Assembly: GCA_049487715.1 (NCBI GenBank)
Contig: CP150548.1
Location: forward strand, 558,001-622,000
DNA: 64,000 nucleotides
Origin: Pycnococcus provasolii
Lineage: Eukaryota > Chlorophyta > Pseudoscourfieldiophyceae > Pseudoscourfieldiales
Reading direction: 5' to 3'
Under the pieces are notes generated by a model. It was not told the DNA's origin, did not search any database, and saw only the letters and a program-made list of their open reading frames with translations. This document shows, one piece after another, positions 29,430 through 40,119 of the stretch; position 1 is the first letter of the stretch; every line of letters starts with the position of its first letter. A program made the position numbers and the translations under genes.

Positions 29430-32400
29430 TTAACCGATTTCACTTATCTCTTCGTCGGAAGGGGAATCATTGTCTGGCTCAGTACTTTGTATTCTATTGA
29501 GACGACGCCTTGTGAACTTCCTGATCTTCTGCACTGCTATGACCTTCTTAGCGTTCTCAATCTCAATCTGCATCTGAATGAGGTACATCGCACATCTGTA
29601 GACAATATCTGTCGCCCGCGATGCTCGAGCGGCTGAGTCTTCGGATGTCTGGTCCAGCAAAAGCTTCGCGTGGACGACGAGATCGTCGTCAACGTCGCAT
29701 TCCATCACTGGCGCCTTGCACATATCTACTATTAGGCGAATGATGAATTTAGGATGCTCGGAAGCCAGCTGTAAGTGCTGCTTGACTTCTGGCCATGCAG
29801 TACGCGGTGTCGCACCACGTTTGGTGAGACACTTGTACACGGCACGGTTGCCAAGGAGAAGGAGCAGAGCCGATAAACATATAATGACCGCATCTGGAGC
29901 GTGCCTGTATGCCTTAAGCTCAGTAATGTCCTCGCAGATTGTAAGCTGATCGTCCATCATAGCGAAGCCGAGCCCCTTCGCTCGCTCGTGATAAATGGAA
30001 GCGATGAGCTCGCAATCATAGTCTGTCTTCACAAGCGTGCCATTGACTAGCTCACGGTAAGCCTTACGCTGTATCTTGTACAACCTGCTGATTACGACGG
30101 ACATTGCCTGAGACGCTAGTATCATGCACTGCGCACTTCGCGTCGGGAATGGCACCTCGACGACGTCGTCGTCAAGCTCTCTGTAATCCGCGATCATCAT
30201 CGTGATAAAACCCCACGGCTCTATTTGGTCGTCCTCTCTATTAAATATTGGCACGATCATAAAAGGGTTGTGCCACAGAGCCTCAACTTCCCTCAATTTG
30301 CATGCATGCGCCTGCGCAGCAACAAGCGCGCTCGCACGGAGCAGCAGAGCAGTAGACTTCTCGCCGAGCGGCTTTGACTGCAGATATTTGTCAGCAGAAT
30401 CTGCACCGATAAAGAGATTCTCCGTCGAGTGCACGATCTCGACCTCGTCCTCGCAACGCTGCTCGACGTACTCGATGTCGCTAAGAGTGAACACATCAAG
30501 ATAAGCAGACTTGTCGAGCTGTTCACCATCTCCGTTTGGAGTAGGCTTGGGCGCCGCGGAGGGAATTAGTTTCTTTTTACGATTCTTCAGAATCGCCTCT
30601 GCGGAAAAGAGCGATACTTCACCCTCACTATGCCACTTTAATGCTGTTGAAGTCGTCTTTGTGATCGTACACCTCGTGTTGTACTTATCTTTCATCAGGT
30701 CGAATAGCTCTTCCACGCGCGAATCCAATTCACGGCCGGAATCAGCGCTCGCAACCCACTGCAACACACCAGCGCGAAGCATGTCAGTCTCCTTATTCCG
30801 CTCTGTCAAGTCAGCGTACTGATCGACCCACTCATACAGTTCTCGGATGGTGTACGCAGCCTCTGTGCGCTGCAACGCCGCGTAGTGATTAAGAGTACTA
30901 GCAGTGCTAATCGCGGTGCCACCAGTGATAAGCCTTGACGTGCACTTTGGCCCAATCACATTTGAAACCACACTCGCATGAAACCTCCTCGTTGGATCTT
31001 CATCGATGGAATCGAGCAATTTCGTAAGGCTTTTGAAGCCTTCGAGAGCCGCAGGCAAATCAGGTCCAAAGATCTGCAAGTCCTTTGCAAACTGTTCACT
31101 TGGCTGATGCGAATAGAACATAGTCCTAATTCCACGGTCCATTAAAGCTGCGTACGATTGAATTTTTGGACCCATGTACTCGTAGATCTTGTAGAATGTG
31201 ACACGATCAAGGCTTTCAAGCATCTTTGAAGCGTAATCCTTTGGCAATTCGCGAAGAACAAGCGAAGCGATCTCAGTACTCATCATGGAAATGGCCTGCG
31301 AAGCGCCGACCGGGCCGATGATGTGGAGGCGCTTGGCAACAAGCTTTGGCGCTTTCGCGCCCTTCAATACGGGGATGGTAATCTTGCAACCTTCAGGCAC
31401 CGTCAACGTATGCGGGATGACGTCTTGAATCACCTTTGTCTTGCCCGGTTCCACATTCTTCGTTGCGACCGCGTCTTCTGGCGCTTCTATCATAGTCCCG
31501 GGAGGAATTGTAATCGCAGTATGCGGGTTTCCCATAAATCCGGCACATGTCCAAACTGAGTTTGCTGGTGACATAATGCTCAGGTAGTTTCCTGCATCTG
31601 GAAGGCTTATTTGCGTTTTATTTGGCACGCACACAACGTTGTTATCGGAAAACGTGGTGAGAACCATGGTGGTATCATGCGGCAATGAAACCATGCGATC
31701 GGCACCCACACGGATGAAGACGGCCGAACCAGACGGAACGCTAATTTTTGAGCGCATCGTATCCGGCATATGCACCACGGAATTCACGCCAATATACGTT
31801 TCGAAGTCCTCCTCGCCGGTACACGCATAGTTTCCTTTTTCATCGAAAGGATCACCAAATGGCGCTTCCGCCGGATCGAGTTGCACCACACAGTAGCGTG
31901 GTAGCTTCTGCGCGTGTGCGGTTGAGAAGCTCACCCAAGCACCAGGAGGAAGCTCGATGATGGCCGAGGGCCGGTTGAATTTCAAAACCGTATTTGTTGG
32001 GAACGCAACCAAGCTGTATTTGTTTTCTGGATCTCGTACGCTCGAATCGAGTGAGATTTCCGAAGTAGACGGCAGGTCAAATATGTAGCCCGCCACATTC
32101 TCCTCCAGTGGCGCCATTCCAGTCGACTTCGGCGAAAGGCTAATCGTGTATAGACCTTCAAGGATCATGCCCGCGAATTCGCGCTGCACGATAGGACGGA
32201 ACGTCGCCCATGGCATGAACTTGGTGCCACGGAGCGTCTCCTCCGCTAGGTCTTTCAGCATGTCCGACTGTTGAGCCCTCCTTTCTGCGGCCCGCTTATC
32301 ATCGTTGGCCTCTTCCACCTTCGCTTCCATATTCTGGACTTCAGTGTTGAGGTCCTCAATTTCAAACGTCTTGCGCGAGATTTCTTCCTCGGCTGCTTGC

Positions 32401-33317
32401 AGCCTGCTCACCAGCTCACCCGACTCGTCAAGGTACTTGCGAAGTTTTTCCTTTAGTTCAGAAACTTCTTTCGTCAAACCCTCATTCATCTTTTTCGCCT
32501 TGGCTTTCTCGAACGCCACAGCATCTCCCACAGCCTGGTCTAATTTATTTTGCCACTCCGCCGCCAAGGCAAGGCGCTGCTGCTCAAGCTCTTTTCTGAG
32601 CCTCTCCTTTATAATGTCGTCTACTTTTGATCTCATCTTTTCAGAGGCCTTCATCGCATTCAAGTCGCCGCCTAGTTTTTCCAGCTCCTCTTCGAGATAC
32701 TGTATATATGCACTGAGGTCGTCGATTCTGCCATTTGCGACTTTCAGTTTTCCTTGCAGGCCATCCTCCCTTGAACTGAAAAGCTCGAGCTTGTCGTTAA
32801 CCATGCTGTCAACCACTCCTTGCAAGAGCACGGTCATCGGTCGTAGGTCGTGGGTGGACCTGGGCTGCAGAGTCCTTACCCACTTTGTCATGTCGGCAAT
32901 ATCCACGGGCTTGTCACCAGTCACGTACGAGCGCCGCGCCTGCGCAAGGTGTGGTGCTTCGTGCGGGTTGTCCCAGCCCGGGCCGAAGTGAGCGGCACTA
33001 GGCCTTCGCGAGTAGGTCAACCGCGCGTGACGCATTTGCGGGTCCCACGGGCACGCGTCTACAGTCCCGCTCGCTGTACCGGTACCCGTTTCACCGTCCC
33101 ATCTGCAGTAGACGTCGAAGTAACCCATGTGCCCCACCGGCGAAGAGTTGTACGGGTAGTGGAATCGCCAGTGGTGTCCTGGGAAGCCACGCTCCTTGAG
33201 CACGTCATGCTCGCCGAGAGCCGTGAATGGCCGTAAGTCGTGCGAGGCGGTTGCAGGTCGCACGGCGCCTGGGTCGCGTGTGCTCCCAGCTGGCGCGGTT
33301 GTTGGTCTATCGGCCAT
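29430..33317 (-). CDS. 1295-residue coiled-coil protein of unknown function
   Basis: The frame is open from an ATG at 33665, but the first 116 codons read like untranslated sequence. The ATG at 33317 (MADRPTTAPAGSTRDPGAVR) gives a natural start. The N-terminal 150 residues are rich in RPTTAP/RPATA and HDLRPFTAL motifs and aromatic residues. A coiled coil spans about 150-360. A beta-rich central region follows (about 370-650; for example ELPPGAWVSF and SLPDAGNYLSIMSP). A region near 960-1075 (with FMIVPIFNREDDQIEPWGF) weakly resembles a GAF domain. The end is helical and basic. RPTTAP-type N-termini are common in flagella-associated algal proteins, but this is only suggestive. No enzyme motif was recognised. 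Confidence 0.75.
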   Translation of the reverse strand: MADRPTTAPAGSTRDPGAVRPATASHDLRPFTALGEHDVLKERGFPGHHWRFHYPYNSSPVGHMGYFDVYCRWDGETGTGTASGTVDACPWDPQMRHARLTYSRRPSAAHFGPGWDNPHEAPHLAQARRSYVTGDKPVDIADMTKWVRTLQPRSTHDLRPMTVLLQGVVDSMVNDKLELFSSREDGLQGKLKVANGRIDDLSAYIQYLEEELEKLGGDLNAMKASEKMRSKVDDIIKERLRKELEQQRLALAAEWQNKLDQAVGDAVAFEKAKAKKMNEGLTKEVSELKEKLRKYLDESGELVSRLQAAEEEISRKTFEIEDLNTEVQNMEAKVEEANDDKRAAERRAQQSDMLKDLAEETLRGTKFMPWATFRPIVQREFAGMILEGLYTISLSPKSTGMAPLEENVAGYIFDLPSTSEISLDSSVRDPENKYSLVAFPTNTVLKFNRPSAIIELPPGAWVSFSTAHAQKLPRYCVVQLDPAEAPFGDPFDEKGNYACTGEEDFETYIGVNSVVHMPDTMRSKISVPSGSAVFIRVGADRMVSLPHDTTMVLTTFSDNNVVCVPNKTQISLPDAGNYLSIMSPANSVWTCAGFMGNPHTAITIPPGTMIEAPEDAVATKNVEPGKTKVIQDVIPHTLTVPEGCKITIPVLKGAKAPKLVAKRLHIIGPVGASQAISMMSTEIASLVLRELPKDYASKMLESLDRVTFYKIYEYMGPKIQSYAALMDRGIRTMFYSHQPSEQFAKDLQIFGPDLPAALEGFKSLTKLLDSIDEDPTRRFHASVVSNVIGPKCTSRLITGGTAISTASTLNHYAALQRTEAAYTIRELYEWVDQYADLTERNKETDMLRAGVLQWVASADSGRELDSRVEELFDLMKDKYNTRCTITKTTSTALKWHSEGEVSLFSAEAILKNRKKKLIPSAAPKPTPNGDGEQLDKSAYLDVFTLSDIEYVEQRCEDEVEIVHSTENLFIGADSADKYLQSKPLGEKSTALLLRASALVAAQAHACKLREVEALWHNPFMIVPIFNREDDQIEPWGFITMMIADYRELDDDVVEVPFPTRSAQCMILASQAMSVVISRLYKIQRKAYRELVNGTLVKTDYDCELIASIYHERAKGLGFAMMDDQLTICEDITELKAYRHAPDAVIICLSALLLLLGNRAVYKCLTKRGATPRTAWPEVKQHLQLASEHPKFIIRLIVDMCKAPVMECDVDDDLVVHAKLLLDQTSEDSAARASRATDIVYRCAMYLIQMQIEIENAKKVIAVQKIRKFTRRRLNRIQSTEPDNDSPSDEEISEIG

Positions 33318-34115
33318 GGCAGTGACACGAGCTGCTTGTGTGTGCTGGTTGTGCGCGTGTGCGTGTGTTGTCAGCGTGCCGGCCGGTTGGTCGGGTCGGG
33401 ACGGCGGAGTGTGCGAGTGGGCCAGCCAGCCCTCCCAAGGTGGCACCGAATGCGTGGGGGAGTCGTCGATGTGGTCGAGAGGTCGGCCCGCCAGAGGCAA
33501 CAAGTTCAGCCTTTTCAGGAGTCCGTTTTTGAAGTTAACCTGAACATGCAGGGCTTCGTCGGGTGCGCTCTTCTTACAAGGCCTTCGCCTTCGCGGGTCG
33601 CGCCGGTGAAGCCCCGGGTGCCAAGGCCAAGCCGACTTTGAGCCATCGGGGCATCGCAGCCTCATTGATCAGGCACCTCTTTTTCCGCACGCCCCTCGCC
33701 CAACCTCCTGCCCGAGTTCCCCGACGGCACGAAGACGGTCAACAGCTGTGCCTGACGTGTCTCGCGCGCCAAGGCCAGAAGGAGGGTGGGAGGTAACAAC
33801 CAGTCGACCTTTCTTGGCTACCCTTCGCCGCGTTCCCGTCCCCAGTCCGCTTGCCCTCGCCCTTGACCGGTCAAACCCGAGGACCGAGGGAAGTGCGATC
33901 TGCATGCGCATTGTCGATTGCGATTGGGGGTTTGATGTGGTTGTTAATTCGCAGGGAGGTTTCGTTGTTGCCTTTTTGAAGTCTGCTCCCCCCTCCTCCT
34001 CCCCTTTCCCCTCCTGCCCTCCCCCTGCCCTCCCCTTCCCCCTCCCCCTTCCCCTCCCCTTCCCTCCCTCCCCCTCCCATTCGAACGACAGATACTCAGA
34101 CTGCACTCGGACAAC
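33318..34115. promoter_or_regulatory. Divergent intergenic region with long polypyrimidine tract
   Basis: A 798-bp region between the coiled-coil gene and the kinesin gene. A stretch of almost pure C and T (33987-34080) ends 36 bp before the kinesin start codon. Long plus and minus frames cross this region but are low-complexity translations of that tract and of flanking GC-rich DNA. Confidence 0.5.
33987..34080 (+). repeat. Polypyrimidine (CCCT/CCCCTT) tract before the kinesin start
   Basis: About 94 bases of C and T with only a few purines, made of varied CCCT, CCCCTT and CCTCC words. It may form H-DNA or act as an initiator-type promoter element. It lies within the probable 5' leader or core promoter. 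Confidence 0.8.
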
Positions 34116-37100
34116 ATGGCGTCGCGCGAAGACGCACTGCGCGAATGGCAGGCGAGGAGAAGCAGGCAAACGGGGGCGGCTCAGCCTCCAAACGCACAGC
34201 AAACGGGACCAGCGACGCGACGTGCAACGCTTGCGTCCAAAAACGAAGTCGTCGCGAACGCGGCGGGTGGTCAACATCCAGGGAAAGCAGCAACCCACAC
34301 GGGGTAACGACGGCAGGAGGTTCAGCATGGTCCCGGGTGGATTTGAGGAAGCGACACCCTCAAAGCTGGACAACGTGCGCGCACGTCTCGGGCACCTGCG
34401 CCGGCAGAGCCTCGCTCCAGGCGCAGTGGCTGGAGCTGCTACGGCAGAGCTTGAGAGCTTCAAAGGTACGCGCGTTATTCTCAAAGACTACTAAATGCGC
34501 AAGAATTATTTGCAAAGCTAACACGAAGTTCCCCGCAATGCCCACGCATACAATTAAAACACAATACAGAAAACGCTGAGCCTCAGCTAGCCCCAATGGT
34601 GGAGGTGCAGGAGGAGGGCAAGGCAAACCAGCCTGCGAGCGCAACGATCTCAGGTGCTGTGGGAATGATTGAGGATGACGCTTTCGTTGAGGAGTGCACA
34701 AAAGCTCTTTCTCAGAAGCTGAAACCCCCCAAGGTTGGGAACGAGGAGCTTTACGAGTCTATTCGCAGCCTGCGCACTTGCCTGAAGTCTTTCATGAGCC
34801 GAAAGGATGTGTTCGTTTCGCAGTGCGTCACCGTCGAACAGGAACTGGTGTCGCGAAATGACCAACTTTCCAAGCATGTGAAATCTCTGGAGAATGCGAA
34901 GAAAGCGTCAGAAAGCCAACACGCCGAGCGCGAGCAAGACTTCAAGAAGAAGCTTGAGATGGCGAAGGCTCGAAGTCAGATGACGTCGAAGGACCTGGAC
35001 GAACGCCTGGACCGCGTCTTCGAAGCGGAGAAGCAGCTCGAGGAGGCTGAGCAGAAGCTTGAGGAGCAACGCAGCACGATTCGTGACGAGGAGCGCGAAG
35101 TTCTTATGGTTGAGCTGCAGAAAAAGTTTGACCAGGCAGACGCAAAGTCTGCGCAGCTCGAGCAAAAGGAGCAGGAGATGGACGCGACGGGTCAGAGGTT
35201 TGCGGAGCTCACGGCTGAAAGAGACGAGGTGATCGCAAGCATGAAGGCAGTTGGCGCGGAGGCGGAGTCCTTGCGCGAGAAGTGCGAGTCACTCACTGAA
35301 GATCTTGACGCAGTGCAGAAGCGTGCTGAACATGACAAGATAAGCGCGGAGGAGGAGATGACTTCGCTCAAGCAGCAGCACGAAAAGAGCCTCGAGGAGC
35401 AGCTTCAACAGCTTACCGAGCAGAAGGAAGAGGAGAAGAGGCAGCTGCAGCTCTTCCTTGCGAAGACGCACGAACAGCGTTTCCAGGCTGAACGCGAGGA
35501 GTACACCAAAAACATAAAGCAGAAGCAGGAGCTCGACATGGCTAAGGTGAGCGAAGAGTACGTCAGCAAAATATCGCAGATCGAGCGCGAATCGCTCGAG
35601 GAGACCAGCAAAAAACTTGAGGCTCAGCGCCGCTCACTCACCATCGAATTTGAGAAGGAAAAGTCCGAGGCACTCGAGACGCAGCGTCGCCAGTACGAGG
35701 ATCGATGCGCCTCGATGCGAAGGGAAAATGAGGAGGCGTTGGAGAACAAGCTGAAGGCGAAAGATGCAAGCTCCAAGCATCGCCTCGCGACCGCTCTCGA
35801 GGAGCAGCAGCGCGCGCTTGAGTACCTCCGCGAGACGGCTCTTTCAGAGGCAAACGAGCTTGCTAAGGCTGAGAAGCTGGCATCCTTAGCGAAGATCGAG
35901 GCTGATCATCGCATCGAGCTTGATCAGCTACGCACGGTCATGGAAGAGGCTGCGACTGCTGCGAAAGCAGAGCACGAGCAGAACATGGCAAGTGCAGAGG
36001 AGGCGCACGCGAACACAGTTGCGGAGCTTCGTGAACAGCATGCCTCGGAGATTGCCGCGGCACGAGAGGCTCAACAGGTGGAGCTTGATGCTGTGACTGA
36101 GAAGTTCGAGGGTGAGACGAACACGGCCAGTGAAGAGCATGCAGTGGCTCTCAAGGATCTGCAGGAGAAACTTGCCGCCGAACATGAAGAGGCTGTGGAC
36201 GAGATGCGAAAGGAGCACGCTGCGGATAAGTCGCGCTCTTTGAACGAGTTGAAGGAGACTCTACAATACGAGCATGAGCAGAACGTCTCAACGATCACGA
36301 CGCAGCACGAGAAGGCAATGGCCGATGCTCTTGAACGCCAGCGCGAGGAGCTTGAGTGCCTGAATTCCAGCACGAGCGAGGATCTCCTGAAACGTCACAA
36401 TGAGACCATGCAGGCGAAGGAGCAGGAGCACGCTGATGCTCTTGCCGAGCTCGAGGAGATGCACGCCGCGACAATGGCGGAGCGCGAGGCGAGTCTCGCG
36501 GCGACGCATGCGACCGCCATAGCTGATCTTGAGTCTTCCAAGGCGGAAGAGCTTGCCACGCTTGAGCAAAAGCACGAAAGCAAGATGGAGGAGTCTGCGG
36601 AGCTTCATGCGACGGAGATGAGCGATCTTAATGCGGCGCACGAGAAAGCATTGGACGCGCTGAATGCGGAGCATTCAGATGCTGTGACTTCCCTGAACGA
36701 GAAGCACACAATGGAATTGCAGAATCTGCGTGAGGAACTCGAATCGCAAGGATCGATGGAGATGCAGGATAGGATTGCTAGTATTCGCGCAGAGCACGAT
36801 GCGGCAATCGCGAAGCTCGTAAACGAGAAGGACGCCGAACTTGAGACTTTGAAGCAGTCTGCAAAGGATGAACTCGAGGCTGCGATCGAGAAGGGCAACA
36901 AGGCGCTTCAGAAGGCTCTGGACAACGCGCAGGAGGAGCACGATGAGCTCGTGGCGAAGCATGAGAAGGCCATTCGATCGCTGAACGAGACGCACGAAGC
37001 TGAGATGGAATCTCTCAAGTCCGAGTACTCGCTTCTGAATGCCAAGGACAAGGCGACGGCGATGGCAGAGCTGCGCGAGAGCCTTGAGAATTCGAACGGC

Positions 37101-39887
37101 GAGCACCGCGCTGCTATCGAGCGTGCGGCGGCTGAGACGAAGGAGCTCGCTTTGAACGAGCAGCGGGTCATGCTAGAGGCTACATTCGTTCAAGAGAAGC
37201 AGAAGGTCACGGCAGAGCACCAGGAGGAGCTTGATGAGCAGAGGAGCGAAGCCGCAGCAAAGCTCGAGGAAGCGCACAAGCAAAAGAAGGAGGCGGTGGA
37301 TGAGTGGAAGGCTCGCATGGAGGCGATTGAGAACGATTCGTCTTCCGCGCTCAAGGATGAGCGCAAGGCACACGAGAAGGCGCTCGAAGCGTGCAAGGAT
37401 CATGCAGCTGAGGAGATAGCCGCCATTGAACAAGCAAAGGCTGAGGCTGTTGCTGCTCTCGAAAAAGAGCTTGCTGATGCGCGCGAGAATGCGGAGGCGC
37501 AACTTGCCGCGGTCATCAGCGAGAAGGAGAGTTCGGCGTCGGACTTCGAGGAGACGAAGGCAGCTCTTGTTACGGAGCACGAGTCGAAGTGCAACGAGCT
37601 AACTGCACAGCACGAGGCTGCATTGGACGAACTCAAGGCCGCGCACGAATTGCTCATCGCTGACACCGAGGCTAAGCACAAGGCTGAGGCTGACGAGCTC
37701 CACTCGCAGATCGAGAGCGCGCAGACCACGATCAGTACGATGAAGAGCGAGCTTGCGGAGACGCAAGAGCAAACCGAGTCACGCCTCGCCGAAGCGGAGA
37801 CCGAGCGGGATCATCTCAGCAGAGCGATGGGAACTCTGCAATCCGAAATCGACACTGCACAGGAAACGTGCGCCAAACTCGAGAACGAGCTGTCTGAATT
37901 GCGCGAGAACTCCAAGTCGCGCCTCGCAGAAGTGGAGGCAGAACGCGAGCGCCTCGAAACGGAGAAGGCGAAGCAATCTGAGCAGCACGCAGAGCTCGTG
38001 GATCAGCTGGCTGCAGATCTAAAGGAGCAGAAACAGAGTGCCTTGGCAGATCTGCAGGCGCGCTGGGACGAGGCTGAGGCACGACATGCGGCGGAGAAGC
38101 ATGAGTTGGAGAATGCCAACAAGTCCATGTGGGAGAACGAGAAGTCCAACCTCGACGGCAAGATTGGCGAGTTGAGCCAGGATCTTGAGAACCAGGGATT
38201 CCGCCTCGCGGGAATTATGGCCAGTCTTGAGTCGGAGCAGTCCGAGACGGCACGCCTTCGCGAGGTTATCAAAAACGAGGCAGCAAAGTTCTCGACTCGC
38301 GAGATGGAGCTGAACCAGCATATCGAGACTCAGAAGAAAATGTGTGCGGACGAGGAGGCTCATGTCGCTAGTCTTAAGGCTGAGATTGAGGCGACTGCTA
38401 AGATGGCTCGTGCACAGGCAGAAGACGAGCGCATGGAGCAGCTCCGTTCGATCACCCGCGAGGTTGAAGCTCTCAAGTACCAGGTGGAGCAGGGCAAGGT
38501 TGTGGAGAACAAACTGGCCGAGGCGTTGGAGACGATCAAAGAGAAGGAGGGTATGATGCGAGATCTCGAGGCTGACAAGCGCATGCTCCACAACACGATC
38601 CAAGAACTGCGCGGAAACGTGCGAGTCTTCGCACGGGTTCGACCGATGGGATGCAATGCAATGCAGGCGCAGAAATTCGCCGGCACAGCGGGAGCCATCA
38701 CTGCTCCTCCAAGCACGAGCATGGTGCAGATCAACGCACCTTGCGTCGGTGGTGCCTCGAATGGAGCGGATGAAGACGGCAAGAAGACGTACAAGTTTGG
38801 CTTTGATGCAGTCTTTGGCCCCGACTCGACTCAGGATTCGATTTTTGTCGAGGTGAGCGAGCTCGTGCAGAGTGCCCTTGACGGCTACAAGGTCTGCCTC
38901 TTCTGCTACGGTCAAACGGGAAGTGGAAAGACTCACACCATGCTAGGCACCGGCCAAGATCCCGATTCGCGCGGCATTGTTCCTCGTGCCGTTGAGAAGG
39001 TGATCGAGGCGAGCCAGGCGAACCGTATTCGTGGATGGGAGTACAACATGGAGGCAAGCTACGTGGAAATCTACAACGAGATGGTACGTGACCTCCTGTC
39101 GCCCGGATCCTGCCACTCTGAGAAACACACGATCATCAGCGCAGGTTCCGTGCAGAATAGCGGACCTGCGTGCCCGCAGGTTAGCGGCGTGCAGCGCGAG
39201 CGAGTCACCACGGTGGACGAGGCACAGGATCTCGTTCGCCGCGCCGCGGCCTCTCGCAAGGTTGAGGCAACGCAGATGAATGCCACAAGCAGCCGCAGCC
39301 ACACGCTCTTCATGCTGTACGTTACAGGCGTACACGCGGACAGCGGCCAGAAGCTTGAGGGCTTCCTTTGCTTGGTTGATCTCGCTGGAAGCGAGCGTAT
39401 TGACAAGAGCGGCGCGGAGGGCGCGCGGCTGAAGGAGGCGTGTGCCATCAACAAGAGCCTCAGCTCGCTTAGCGAAGTGTTCAACGCCATCTCAAAGGGC
39501 CAGAAGCACATCCCGTACAGAAACAGCAAGCTCACGCATCTGCTCGCGCCGTGCCTTGGCGGCGATGGCAAGGCTCTTATGTTTGTCAATCTCAACGGCG
39601 AGGAGGGCAACGCGGACGAGAGCCTGGCATCTCTGCGCTTTGCCTCGACTGTCAACTCATGCGAGCTTGGACTTCGTGGTGGTGGCGCTAAGCGAAATGT
39701 TTCGACGGTGGATCCAAACGCTGCTACAGAGACTGCTCCTCCTGCGAAGGAGTCTACGGCGCGTCCTCAGACTGCGCCCGCTTCGGGGCGCCCAACGCGT
39801 GCGGCTAGCTCCCGCGCAGCCGCGTCGAAGCGCGGTGCGACGTCGACAACCGAAACCGCGGCGACGAAGCGGGGGCGAAAAGTCTGA
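34116..39887 (+). CDS. Kinesin-14 family C-terminal motor, two exons, one-base frameshift
   Basis: Exon 1 is 34116-34465 and exon 2 is 34570-39887, with a 104-bp intron (donor GTACGC, acceptor ACAG). Exon 1 starts MASREDALREWQARRSRQ and hits a TAA at 34305. The protein continues in the next frame as NDGRRFSMVPGGFEEATP. One extra G in the run at 34301-34304 accounts for the break; without it the product has 1888 residues. Residues about 100-1450 form a very long coiled coil. The motor is C-terminal, beginning ELRGNVRVFARVRPMG near 1460, with P-loop CYGQTGSGKTHTMLG near 1565, switch I NATSSRSHTLF, switch II LVDLAGSER and HIPYRNSKLTHLL. The neck-motor order means a minus-end-directed kinesin-14, acting in spindles or cytoplasmic transport. 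A basic Ala/Ser tail closes the protein. TGTAA lies at 40024-40028. Confidence 0.9.
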
Positions 39888-40119
39888 TGATGATGATGAG
39901 GAGGAGGACGCAGCCACACGCGGCGAAAGAAGCGGTGGTGGTCGAGGAGGAAGAAAACGGCGACAGCGATTTCGAGTAAAAAGGTGGGAAATTGGATTGT
40001 TGCACACGTTAAACAACGTTTTATGTAAAAACGAAACTTTGGAGAATTTTTTTTTGTGACTCATTTTTTGTGCATCATCGTTACAGATGTGTATGGTGTA
40101 CACACAGACCCTTTTTCGC

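Noticed and set aside
33318-33665. 116-codon extension of the 1295-residue protein from an ATG at 33665
   Set aside because: Arg/Pro/His-rich composition, typical of translated leader DNA; the inner ATG gives a natural N-terminus.
33669-34494. Overlapping long frames on both strands upstream of the kinesin
   Set aside because: They are translations of the polypyrimidine tract; only the short part after about 34305 on the plus strand is coding.
38019-38936. 305-codon minus-strand frame opposite the kinesin
   Set aside because: Antisense shadow of the coiled coil and motor; Leu/His/Ser-rich with no domain.
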